From Nymphaea colorata (taxonomy: Eukaryota; Streptophyta; Magnoliopsida; Nymphaeales; Nymphaeaceae), in contig NC_045146.1 in assembly GCF_008831285.2 (NCBI RefSeq), positions 24,073,703 through 24,137,702 on the forward strand: a stretch of DNA of 64,000 nucleotides. The letters are read 5' to 3'. The notes beneath the pieces were generated by a model. That model was given only the letters and a program-made list of their open reading frames with translations. It did not search any database and was not told the DNA's origin. This document shows positions 22,246 through 33,800 of this stretch, in pieces (position 1 is the stretch's first letter; each line of letters starts with the position of its first letter). The position numbers and the translations under genes were made by a program.

Positions 22246-23500
22246 GTGGCTAATTCAAACAAATGAAAGAAATAGAGCGGTCCATGGTGTTCAGCACCTT
22301 AACCAACACCAGGTACACATCTCAATACTGTGATACAATTTGACGGCACCAAAGAACCATAATTGGAAAATCCTAAAGACAAAGCCTCAATAAAATAGTC
22401 TCGAGCATTTTTAAATTGTTGCCATGAATCCTAGGTAAACTTGTTGCTTGACCCCCATATTTTTACCATGACACCGCTGATATGACAACTACCATCAAAA
22501 CTCTTCCAACCTCTAAAGATGATTGGAAACCATCAGACAGACAATTACTTATGCACCCACCTTGGCTCAAAGCAGGTAGCAGTAGCATTGTTGTTATAAG
22601 ACCTCCTAAAGGCTCGCACATCAAATTAGTCATGAAAGAACTGCAATCTTACTTAAAAACCGCATCTGTTTAAAGTTCAAACAGATTATGTATATGCAGG
22701 ATTGCAAACATGCTTCCACAAAGAGAAGTTGACATAATCCATCAGAGAAAAACCTCAGAAATATCTCCAGCTGCAGAATTATCCCCAAGTGATAAAGCCA
22801 AAGTGCTACTAACGAATGAAATGGCCACACACTCAACTTGTCCTTTACACCTTATAATTGAAATTGTTAACTTGAAAAGTATATTTTGTAGCTCCACATC
22901 AAAAACTGTTGCATTATAGGACACACCGTCTCATGAAACACCTAGTAAAGTTGGAACAAGAATTATTGCCATCTACACACTATCATATTCATATTGTTCA
23001 GAAAAGGCAAAATCCAACATTTGGTTTCTTATGAAGACCACATGGAGGAGAGGCACAATCTGCAGCGAGAGAAATAGGCATCACGATCAGAAACTACTGA
23101 TATTGCATCTCCTCACGCTGCCCCACATAAATCTAGCAAACTTATTATGGCAGCCATGTGAGGTATAACCGACCGATCAAGTACAATTAAAAAACTATAC
23201 ACTATAGCTCCTATTTTATGTACTAAAAGTTGTGCACGAAAAGCTATACGATTCAATAAATGTCAGGACTACCAGGAGTCTAAATGGGCCTTCAACCCAA
23301 CATTCGGTTTAGATTCCAGGTTCCTAGTGAATTTAATGAATTCATGATAATATGTTATGAATTAAAACAACCAACACAACGGCAATTTTAACAATCAACT
23401 TTTGCAAACATGGTCTGTAGAATATAATTTATAACTTCAAAGCAAGAACTAACTAATTCATCTAAGTGGATGCTAAAAAAGAGTTACGTGTTAACATCAG
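22246..23500. other. Loop segment of the inverted repeat, no gene recognised
   Basis: The expected last exon of RPL35 (basic, ending in a MYFP-like motif) was looked for here on the minus strand and not found. A minus-strand frame (about 22742-22924) reads GQVECVAISFVSSTLALSLG without recognisable family. The rest has no coding signal. A 32-bp (GA)n run closes the segment at about 23520-23551. Confidence 0.35.
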
Positions 23501-23518
23501 AACATGTAATTCTGCAAC

Positions 23519-23519
<1 letters not shown>

Positions 23520-23551
<32 letters not shown>
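23520..23551. repeat. (GA)n microsatellite at the broken 3' end of the RPL35 copy
   Basis: An uninterrupted GA run of about 32 bp starts 6 bp beyond the last recognisable RPL35 exon. It may mark the truncation junction. Confidence 0.9.
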
Positions 23552-23553
<2 letters not shown>

Positions 23554-23557
23554 CTAC

Positions 23558-24174
23558 CTGATGCTTGGTGAGGCGTCGTCGGATGGCTCGGGTTTTCTTA
23601 GGCCTGAGGTCGAGGGGCAGGTATTTCTTCTTCTTGTATGCCTCTCTAAGCGCTGCCTTCTGCTTCTGCGAGATGACCGTCAGCACCTGTGCGATCGATA
23701 GCCTCACAACCTTTCTGCATTCGACCAAAGAAGAAACGACACCTAAACTTAGCCCCCAACAGGAAAAGAAGACGATCCGATCTTCAAGCAACAGAGGAAA
23801 AAACCTAAGTCATCCCAATCAAGAAGCAAACTATAGAACCCTGCCCCAAACGGAACCCTACAAAATGAAAGACGCAGAAGAAGAAGGAAAAAAAAGGAAT
23901 CACCACCGCCGGTGACATTCGCGACGCGGAGCAGCGCGAGCTCGGTCTTCAGATCCTTCAGTTGGTTCAGAAGCTCCGTCTTCGACTTAGTCCTGAGCTC
24001 GTGAACCTTGATCCTCGCTGATCGGGAAATGGAGAACCCAAGCAAAACCACAGGAACATAAAGAGCGTCAGGAAAAACGGAAAAATAAGACGAAACCGAC
24101 AACACAAAAGAGAAACCCAAAAACAGAATCCCAAAATTCCATTCCCTAGCAATCAGACGCAAAATCTCACCCAT
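23558..24174 (-). pseudogene. RPL35 (uL29) gene copy, internally deleted and 3'-truncated
   Basis: Exon 1 contributes ATGG (24174-24171) before GTGAGA. Exon 2 (24017 to about 23907) reads [20 protein letters not shown] and [14 protein letters not shown]. Exon 3 (23714-23558) reads [20 protein letters not shown] and [14 protein letters not shown], then donor GTAGAG. This is cytosolic 60S ribosomal protein L35 up to about residue 98. Two things are wrong. The conserved segment of about 9 residues between VTGG and KVVRLS is missing: flanking intron phases (1 and 2) would need a micro-exon of about 26 nt that is not in the 23715-23906 intron. The final exon, of about 24 residues, is absent from the loop. 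Read-through past exon 3 would add a Ser/Leu tail coded by the (GA)n run. The promoter side looks intact (telo-box at 24257). Probably a broken copy; the functional gene should be elsewhere. Confidence 0.75.
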
Positions 24175-24256
24175 GGCGACGACCCAAGTGAGGATTCCTT
24201 ACGCAATCGGCGAACACTGAACCGAGAGAAAGAAGCGGGACGCTCTGGTTTTGTTA

Positions 24257-24264
24257 TAGGGTTT
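24257..24264 (-). promoter_or_regulatory. Telo-box upstream of the RPL35 copy
   Basis: AAACCCTA on the minus strand, about 80 bp upstream of the ATG. Telo-boxes of this type are common in promoters of plant ribosomal protein genes and co-operate with TGGGCC-type elements. Its presence suggests the copy kept a ribosomal-protein-gene promoter. Confidence 0.5.
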
Positions 24265-24576
24265 AAGAGACATTTACTCTTCTACCCTCAAACCTAAAAT
24301 CTAATTGGTGAGAACGGGCCCGATGTAGATCAGGCCATCAGGGTTTGCGTGTTCTTGTTGTTTAACGTTTTCGTTTTTGGCCGGGCACTCTCAAGATCAT
24401 ATGGATCAGGATTTCCTATGACCAGTGATACTTGTTATGGAGATCTGAACAATAGGACCCGACCCGAGTTTCATGTCACTACGTAGATGTGGCTGAATTG
24501 GGTTGGATATGGCAGCAGTATAGGTTGTAAGACATGACTCATTAAATGGATCAGGACCCGAAACACGTTATCATTC

Positions 24577-25165
24577 ATCATCAGAATTATACTGCGCTGC
24601 ACGTTTCTTGTAAAGTTTTCTTAGTTTTTTATTAACTTTAACTTTTGGTGGTTTTCCTTTCTCATCCCTAGACTTGTTATGCCTCTGTTTTGTCTTCTGG
24701 TGCAACTTTCGCTTCTTGGAGGATTTAGACGTTTGGCTCAGCTCAATCTCTTCGGCCAATGACCTACATATTACTACAAAAAAAAAAAGAGGGAACATCA
24801 TTTCACCTGCAAAATCACCTTTAATCAATGCCAATGTACATGAAATTCCATATCATTTCAGCACTAATGATTTCATTGAGTGGAACCACTGAATTCAGTT
24901 GACTCAAATGATGCCCTTCAGTCCACAACTACTACATACAGACCCAATAGGAGCTTTCACCCTGTATAGTACTTAAAGTTCAAAGAAATGCAATTTGTTC
25001 ATGTTATTTTTCAGAATAGAGAAGCACCTCTTACAGGCTGTTTTAACTTGTCCCACTAAAAATAAAAAACCTGTCTAGAGATGAGAGACATAAAGGTTCT
25101 ACTTCATTCATACTCATGGTCGCTTCCCACCAATGCAAAACTTTAAAGTAATAAAAAAATAACTT
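24577..25165 (-). pseudogene. Direct repeat D2: truncated RRP15 exon 1 copy
   Basis: Copy of 18007-18607 in the same orientation. It encodes AEEIELSQTSKSSKKRKLHQ through KKRAAQYNSDDE and then stops. The initiator ATG is TTG here (reading SLAEEIE), and the sequence breaks off inside the Asp-coding GAT run. A frame entering from the flank (MALIKGDFAGEMMFPLFFF) is open but is intergenic in the parent copy. No other RRP15 exon follows, so it cannot make RRP15. Confidence 0.88.
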
Positions 25166-25317
25166 TCCTGATAATCAGCCTAATCAAATAAACAAGGAAC
25201 AAAAGCACTAGCAATGACCAATGTTGTTAAATGCAAAGAGGCATGGCCAGGCTTGAGTCTATCATGAGGCATGGTGCAAGCCTCATGGCGTTAAGGAAAC
25301 AATTGCAAATATAGTGT

Positions 25318-26122
25318 ATACCAACCAATGTTATCCGTATCATACGATACGTATCGTATAGGTCAAAGAGAGCTATACGAGACGCTTGCGATACGCGATA
25401 CGCTCGCGTATCGCAAGTATATCGCCCGTATCATACGATAGGGGTACCATATCGTACGATACGGGTGATACGGGCACCGTATCATATAGTACGGGCGATA
25501 CACCTCCGTATCGTACAATATAGGATAAATAAAAAAAATCTTTATTTTGTAAAGTTTAAAAACTCTTCCCTCTCTCTTTTCTTGTATTTAAAGATTCCAA
25601 GAGACATAAGAGGGAGAGATTTTGCCCATTTTCATTAAAAATAACCAAGAATTCATCGATTTGGGAGATATTATCGTTGAATCATGAAAGATGATAACTA
25701 TATCTTTTGAACATATAAAATTGTGATGTAACCAAAGTCTTAAAACTCCAAGTCCTAAGACTTTAAGTCTTAAGATTCTATAAAAATTTCAAGTTTAAAA
25801 TTGTGATGAATGTTTATTATGTTATTTTGAATATCTAATTTCTTATTTTTGAATGTGTTGTTGATACACATGAATGTTCGTTGTTGATGCACATGAATGT
25901 TCCTCATGTATGATGATCCTTTTTTATATTTGAATACATTTTCTTGATTTCTGATTTTTTGTTCATTTTTTTATTTTTAATGATTTTTCTCTATTTTTTC
26001 TGATTTTTAAATATTTTTTAAAATTTAAAAATTAATTGTACGATACGTTACACTATGTTTGCGATGCATTACGATACAGCGTATAGGTCAGCCCGACCGA
26101 TATGCGATACGCTATGCCTTTT
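25318..26122 (+). mobile_element. hAT-like element, family CAATGTTAT, copy 2 (one end truncated)
   Basis: Begins with CAATGTTATCCG at 25326 and shares the CGATACG/CGTATCG subterminal iterations, the AT-rich core and the GATTTGGGAGATATTATCGT block with copies 1 and 3. The far end stops after ATGCCTTTT at 26122, lacking the last 8-9 bases of the inverted repeat. No target duplication could be matched. It lies in the loop of the inverted repeat, next to D2. Non-coding. Confidence 0.8.
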
Positions 26123-26499
26123 GGCTTGAACATACTTTAGTGACGATATGCACCAAATGAAGAAAAAATCAATGAAATGTAAAATATCTGTTGAGGAATG
26201 ACACCCGCTTGATAGCGTGCATGATTGGATGTCGAATAGCAACCCAAACAAGTCCAACACTGTTTGTCATAGAACCAGACAAGTTTGATCAATAATTAAG
26301 TTCTTTTACAACGACTATGTGCTTTTATCCATTTTCTTAGGTCGTAAAGACAAAAAAACAACCTAGAGAAAAAAAAATAGTACATTCAAGTAGAGTTGTG
26401 ACATAAAATGAATTAAATGAGAATCTCTGTTGAGTCAAAGGAAAAACTGTACTGTTGAATAAGTGTCAAGTACTGAGAGAGAGAAAAGAGGAGAAGGCT
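26123..26499. other. Loop segment, no gene recognised
   Basis: AT-rich sequence between element copy 2 and the right arm. No reading frame of interest. Confidence 0.4.
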
Positions 26500-29400
26500 C
26501 TCTGCTTCCTGCACTCATGAGAGACCTCCTCTCACCCCGTGCTTTAGGAAGTGAAGAGAAAACTGTAACTTCCTCACAAAATTCAAAATCTAAGGGTCAT
26601 TAGGAATTAATTTTCATTTAAAACTGAAAATATGAGCTCGAAATTGAAATGTAATGGCCACTCGTACACTATGTCACCAGGGTGCGCCGTTTTTTGGTAC
26701 CGCACCCGCGTCAACGCGATGCGGGTGCCGGTGCAACTCAGATTCACACCCAAACCCCACCATGGGAGGTAGGAAGAGAGGCCGGTAGGGAGAGAGAGAG
26801 TGCGGGAGAGTTGCGAAGGAGGGAGACAGTGCAGGAGAGAGGGCGGGAGTGAGAAAGTGCAGACAGAGAGAGGGGAGACGGACAGAGAGCTCAAGACAGA
26901 GGGAGCAGGACGACACGATTTGGGGCAACAAGGAGAACAAGGGTGAGGGGGACTGAAGGCGAGACGAAGAGAGGACGAGTGAAGAGCGTAGGAGGAAGAG
27001 AGTGCAGACAGAGAGGGTCGGGCGAGACAGGGTGAGAAGGAAGGGGGAACAGATGGGAGAGAGAAAAACCTAGTTACCCTAATCGCTGCCGCCGCCGCTG
27101 CTCCTTCCTTCACCTTCTTCTTCTCTGCGTCGGATGCTCACCTACGGAACAAGAGGGCAACAAAGATGGAGACGGAGAGGAAGAGGAGGAAGGGGAACCC
27201 GCGTTCGTGACGAGGCAGAGGCATACTGAAGTTCATCCCTGCTATTTAATTTTACCATTTTGAAATCAATATCGGACATTACTTGCCCGATACATAAAGT
27301 CCGGATCAGTTCTGTCAAATATAAACTTCGGATCGGATCAGATATTACTTATTGATGTTAGATATCTAAATTCACATAATAATTAATTATCTTATCAAAT
27401 ATTTGTTTGGATCTGATTAATATATATTATAGATATTATACATATACAATATATAATATAATAATAATAATAAATAACCTCCCCGTATCACCACACTTAA
27501 ATTTTTTTAAGATGTGCTGCATCGGAACCGGCACCGACTCGCACATGACATCCAAAGCAAAATCAATAAAGGTGGATTTAATTTCTATCAATTACACTGG
27601 GAACTCGGAGGCTTGAATATAAACTACTGCTTACCCGCCTTCCCCGAAAATTCTATCTTGCCCAGCTGAAAAAATGATAAATGTACAAGAGTGAATCCTA
27701 CAGACTTAGTGAGCATAACACTGTAAGATCACATCAATTGAAAGCAAACACATGATATCAACTGCTAAGAGACAGCACCATATAAACAAGCATTCAAGCA
27801 TGTCTCTTAGAGTTGTTTAAAGTTTACAACTTAAACGTTTGTTATTGAACTCACTTAAAATTTAATTGACTGCTATTGGACTTTGAGCTTTCTTATATCA
27901 ATTTCTTTCTTAGAGTTCGCTCTATCGTCTCAAGAGAGACTTGCTCTCCACTAGAGGTTCCACTCTTGAAAGATTCGCTCCTTCATGGAATCTTATTATG
28001 ACTAGTGACCATCACTTTTTTATTCAACTCTCCATAAGTAATAATGCAAGAGAGGAAAGAAGACTCACACTTTTCCCCTTGGGGGCCATGCCCGTTGCAA
28101 GGGGTTATTACAGTGGCCACTGCTCTTAAGCAGCCCTCACAGCCAGTCACGATAGAGATTTACCGAAAATTTTTATAAGTATTTTGTTAAATTTGTCTTC
28201 TCATTTAGTCATTACAACTGCTTGCCTTCAAATACATCAACCTCTATTAACTAAGTTTTGTCTCAATTCTCAAATATTTGATTTCTTAACAAATCAATCT
28301 CTACAATATGACTGAGTTTGTTGTTTTTAATCACAATTCCAGGCCAGCTTGTAATCTTAATTTAACTCTCTCGCCAAACAGCTCAAGCATACATGGTATA
28401 ATGAAATAATCATAAATGATGTTTTAAGCAACTTCAATTAGCTACGAACATCTAAACTTAAATCCGTTCAGCATATGACTTAACAAATCACAATTAAGCA
28501 AGAGATCAATCATGTTCTATCCGCTATATTTATCTACTTCCATGATCCATCCATCAAATAGTTAAATAACTAGTAAACAAAGCATTAAAATTCATTTATG
28601 CTAACAATCTATTGCATGTTGAACATAACGATCGATGCTTCTAACAGATAAAACAAACAAGAATATGTACTTTAGATCAACCATGCTAAAATCTGCTGAC
28701 GAAAGACGAAGGTACTACTTAGTACGCTCCCCGGGCACGTCCTTGGGTGTGGTTTTGTGAACCTGCCCACCTAGTGACAATAAAATAACCTGATTAGTCA
28801 TTAACCTCACTTAGAGGTCGTAACCGAATCCCCTTATACGTCCAGCTGTCTCACCAACAACGAACCTCCATCAGAAATCTCAACGAAAATGCAAAAAGAA
28901 CCCCCAACATGCATCATCTATGTCAACAAGAACCCAACGAGATGGACAGTCCGAAAACTCAAAATATTCAAAATGGACGCTGTAGAAAAATGGAACCCTG
29001 CCTCACTAGTTCTGAAGACAGAGACTGCTAGAGTGTAGCCCGAAACTGAAATTTCAACAGGAACAACAGCATGGATATAGACAGGATCAGCAGCATGGAT
29101 AGAACAAGATCAATTACATTTAACAATTAGGAACTCAACGCGCAAAAGCGTACCAAAAACAACTAAACCGTAGGGATATCCGCACAACATGGAAATGTAA
29201 AAGTCTGCCCCCCATGCATTTCAACAAACACTTGGTCAGCATCTTTTGCCTCGGACAGCAAGTCCATGAGAACCGGCGGAAATGAAAAGATCGAGAGCGA
29301 GAGAGAGAGAAATTCTCCATACCTCTCACCGGTGGACGGAGATGCACGGAGGAAGAGGGCTTCAGTTGTTGTTGCCTATTGGCGTGGAGGAGGACCGCCC

Positions 29401-30021
29401 AGAAACACCACCAGAGTGTATAGGAAAAGCCGCCGATTTCCGAGGTTGTTGGCCCGCTACCGCTGCAGCCTACACGGGCACAGCCAGTCAGCGGTGGATC
29501 GGTGACGGGCCGCCCGCGAATCGAGATTGAGAGAGCGAGAGAGCTCAGAAAGAGACGGAGAGAGGGAAAGAGAAGGGGCGGCGGAAGCCGGAAGGCGAGG
29601 GCTGTTTTGCTTTTTCGTTTGTTCAGTTTTTTTAAGCGGGTAAAAGTTTTTGCTAAAAAAAAGTAATCGAGTCGAGTTCTATACTAAAATCCTTATTTTA
29701 CTTTTTAATATCGTCAAAACCTAACTTCAGGGTTCTCAAACATATCATGTGGATTTTAAATCAGAGACAATCAAACGCCTACTCAGACTCTTAGCCGGCT
29801 AAAATTCTCTTGATTTTCTTCGTTACCAATTTGGACTTTTGCTTTGGATTGAGTTCTATCTTGCTAAGATTGTTATTTTTTCCATATGCTGATCATATTA
29901 GTAACTTTTTCGATGTTATTATTCTATTGAGAAGGGGGTTTTCTTTCTTAGTAAAATTTTATTGCTCAAACAACAAAAATTTCTTTGCTTACTTCATGAT
30001 ATGGAATGTTGCTCACTGTTT
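26500..30021 (-). repeat. Right arm of a large inverted repeat
   Basis: Reverse complement of the left arm (18886-22245). The segment 27562-29152 appears identical to 19492-21095, while 26500-27560 and 29153-29690 carry many substitutions and indels. Near the outer end about 270 bp (29690-29960) is present here but not in the left arm. After it pairing resumes for about 60 bp (AAATTTCTTTGCTTACTTCA) to the arm boundary. The arm contains the partner of the 945-bp element and of the leader-like module, the latter without its ATG. Confidence 0.92.
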
Positions 30022-30310
30022 TGTTGGTTCATTTTGTTAATATCCATTGGATCAGAAGAGAACCAAACCCTGGTTCGATAAACTGAAACTCTTCCATTCA
30101 TGAATCATTTGGATATGGCAACTTTGAGGAAAGCAGGAAAGACTAATTTGATAATGTTGAATAGAAGAAAATTTATTGAAATTCCTTTCTATACAGACAT
30201 ACAAAAAAAAAGGTGACGAATGTATGCATATATATAAGAGGGATATGTTAGTTGGTGTTGTAATAGATAACTTCCATTAATATGATTTTAGGATATATAT
30301 AATATTTTGA

Positions 30311-30514
30311 TTATGATTTAAAACCTAAAAGCAAACTAAGGGGAGAAATAGAGAGCTTAACCTCACCTTGGACGGCTTCTGCTATGGTAGTTCCACCATG
30401 TCCTTCATGCTTGAATAGCTTCTCAAACTCCCAATGGAGAATGCTTTGCAAGAGAATGGAACAAACAAAAGAAAAGTTAAAGATGACAGAGACCGAGAGG
30501 TTATAATCAAACAC
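30311..30514 (-). other. Possible exon fragment, family not recognised
   Basis: A minus-strand stretch reading LHWEFEKLFKHEGHGGTTIA then EAVQ ends at a good donor, CAAG|GTGAGG (about 30367). Upstream there is a CTTGCAAAG acceptor-like site. No flanking exon was found. It may be a relic or chance. Confidence 0.2.
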
Positions 30515-30741
30515 TTGCGTCCAACCATTGTTAGGGATCTAGATGGTTCAGATTCAGGTCCGGTTCAGCCTTCATCGAATTCGACTTGACCGGATTGTTA
30601 CATTCATGACATATTGTTACTATCTCGTGAATCTACCCATAAATTTGATGCAGATTCATAAAACACTATGTTAAAGATTTCCATGCAACTGCATCAACTT
30701 TTGGGACAGGTTTAAGGGGCAATAATATTTTGACAATAACG

Positions 30742-31269
30742 CGTCATGGAATCAAAACTGAAAAAACCAGATATGGGTGTTAAGGGTGTACCCATCCACT
30801 TTAAATCTCATTATTAAGTTGTTATACTCAAATTGACCGGTTGCACAATGAATCGAGGAACTTGAGCTTGGCTCGAGCTAAAATAAGTCGAGTTCGAGTC
30901 CAAAAGTGAACTTGTCTGGTTAAACAAGTTGAGCTCGAGCTAGGTTCTAGCAGGTTCGTAGGGTGTGCATATGTGATGAAAAGTCGATAAACTATATAAA
31001 TGAAGAGCCAGCTAGTATTTTAGGTCTGAGTCGAGCTGAGCTCGATGCGAGCCTCTTTACTGACAATAACATATCAACCAGAAAAGTAGTGGCCATAGTG
31101 GTGCGAACATGACAAAGAAATAAAAAATAGTAAAGACTGCAATGGGAGTTTTAAGATACTTTCCAAAAAACTCATAAAAAATTATGGATCAGGACTCATG
31201 CAGAATCAAGATGTCATTTTTGTTGTCATCAAGTCTACGAATCAATGTTAATTAACCACACAAAATCTG
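30742..31269 (+). repeat. Long direct repeat, copy B
   Basis: Same family and orientation as 9370-10053, shorter by about 150 bp in the AGCTCGAG-rich middle. It begins near the outer end of the right inverted-repeat arm (about 720 bp away). Non-coding. Confidence 0.8.
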
Positions 31270-33600
31270 AAGGCGCGTATCAACAAAACTATTGAAAGCA
31301 TAATGGTGCCAGCTGCTTGAATTAAGGTATGTATATACATATATAATAATTTATTATTATAAACTATCAAAGATTTTAAAGGTATATATGTATGTAGATA
31401 TGCCTTCAAGATAGGCACGATCATAAATGCTAGCATATTCATCAATTGGGCGTTCATGCATCCACCTGTCTTGAAAAGATGGGTAATTAAAATTTCAAGG
31501 CTTCATGAACACACACATACATATATATAAAGCTATATATATGTATTCGTAAGAAGTCCACACAAAGTCCTCCCGAAAACTTGTTTAGGTGGAAGCTGTT
31601 GTAAGAAGGCTGCTTCGTAAGCTAATATAAAGCTAAAATCAAATTTTAAATGTTGGAGATAGTGGGCAGTCTTGTCTTGTGCAGAACAAATACAAGTCTT
31701 TCAATTCAATTCAGAGGAGAAAAAGATAAGCAACCAACTATTCTTGACAGCCATTAATTTGCATTCACTTTTTGGACAAAAGTTATATCAATGAATTGTA
31801 TTTGTGGTTGAAACTAGAAAAATGGTCCGATTTGGTTAGAGAATTTCTGATTCAATCCTTTTGTAAACCCTAATTGTATTATTAACGGCTACATATAAAA
31901 GATAGAGCTGAAATAACATCTTGAAAATAAAATTGCATGTACCAACAATGTCTATAGTTAGCATTTCAAATTATTAAAATAAACTGGTTTAAAAAGAATT
32001 TGGCTATAAAGAAGGAAGGAGGCGATATGAAATATTTTCTCTACTTTCAACTACTTGATCTGATAGGTAGAAAAGCTTGAACAGCTATGTATTGCTTTTA
32101 ATATTTATTAATTATTATTTTTTATATACGGGTGGCTGAGTAATGGGTGGGAGAAACAAAGCATGATAAAAAAGATAGAGCAAAAAATTAATTTTGGATG
32201 AATAAGAGAAGTATGGTTCTATTCTATTGACATCGAAGCAAGTGTTCATAAAAATCGAATAATAATATATTACTATTTCAAACTACCCAACTTGTTTTTC
32301 TACACTTTTCTGCAATTTCAAGCGTTTTGCTCACTTTGCCCACTGGCTGGCAGTGTAGATCTATGTTTATGTTGCTTTCTATTTTTTAAAAAAAAAATGA
32401 TATTAGTTAATAAAAGCATCTTTAAAATTTAAATAGTAATCACATCGTTCTAAACTGTGAGATTAAGGAATACAAATGACATACAAAATGAACAAACTCC
32501 GTTACATCCAAATTTGGTGGCTTGAGACTTCATGATTTTATTCAACGAAAAGAGCATGATTGATCCCATTAGTTGTACATTATGCAAAGTGTATATATAT
32601 ATAAAAACACACACACACACACACTTGGGTAAGAGACAAGATCCAAACCCATTAAAATTATTATTATTATTTTTTTTTTACAACCTAACCTCATGGATGT
32701 GATTTTAAGAGTGATTTGGTGAGAAACATATATTAAGTTAGTAGTTTTTTCTACTTAAATAATGTTATTGAATAATAAAAAAATGAACGGCTCTTTTTAT
32801 AAAAATGACTTAAACTGAAACTTGATTTATATTAAATTAGCGTTTATAAACATATTATGATGTTCACATATTGTTTAAACCACTTTTCAACAGGAATTTA
32901 AGAGGTAAAGTTTTCATCCCTTACCCATGTGAATGAGAGATAGGAAGAGGTCTAATGTTCGAATTACTCTGTTACAATCTCATATCTCTCCCACTTTTTC
33001 CTTTTTTATGACCATTCTTTGCCATTTTAAGATTGATGATTCTGGAAGGAGAAAAAAAAAAGTTGCATTATGGGAATCGTTTTCTCCTCCATTCTCTCAC
33101 TTGATTTATGTTTTTCTTTTTATTTTTCTCACGTCCCTTTCCTTTACCCTAAATCTAATGAAATCATGGACTTGGAAAATAATAGAGCCTTATTTTACTC
33201 ATATTTGTGTGTGGATAGATGTATATATATAAAAAGGATTATACTGTATATATATATATGTCACAAATCAATCCTTCTCTTCTGAAACTAATAAAAGCAA
33301 AAAAATGCAGCGGAAAAAAACAACTTTCCAAAAGAAAAATGAAAAAAAGAGAGTCAGCACTGCTCTTCCTTCGGTCAAGACAGAGAATCTTAGAAAAAAC
33401 GGTAACTGAAATTTACTACTAAATCCAGTCCTTTGAATTGAACCTACGCTCTGCGCAAGATTGCGGCATTTTGAAAACAAAGAAAAAACAAGAAGACGAT
33501 ACATGGTACTTAGAGTGCTCCTGCATATGAGGAGGAGACTTGTGGTCTACAGCCCTTCAAATAAGGTCACCCTTCCCTCCCAACCAACCAAACCCCCGCA
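31270..33600. other. Intergenic region upstream of the CHX gene
   Basis: AT-rich, with small microsatellites, for example (CA)n near 32608-32624 and TATATATG runs near 31335 and 33250. No coding signal was seen. Confidence 0.4.
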
Positions 33601-33623
33601 GTAATTCTCACCACGCAGTCAAC

Positions 33624-33634
33624 CATATATATAT
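33624..33634 (+). promoter_or_regulatory. Putative TATA box of the CHX gene
   Basis: ATATATATAT after CAACC, about 170 bp upstream of the ATG at 33801 and followed by a CT-rich leader. Position and context fit a plant core promoter; the start site is inferred, not seen. Confidence 0.4.
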
Positions 33635-33800
33635 TGCAACCATCCCCTCCTCCTCCTAGCTTTAGTCACCCAGCCCCTCAAAGGGACACCCCAAACTACC
33701 TCTCTCTTTCTTTTGTCTTTCGATTTTGATCTCTCTCCATCTAAATCTCCTGATCCATCTAGATATCTTGCTGTTCGTGAGGGGTTTGGGGTGACTATAA

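Noticed and set aside
23749..24174. 141-codon frame starting at the RPL35 ATG
   Set aside because: It reads through introns 1 and 2; only the spliced model restores the known L35 sequence ARIKVHELR.
26607..27113. 168-codon minus-strand frame resembling the frame in the left arm
   Set aside because: It is the mirrored copy of the same CT-rich element block, not an independent gene.
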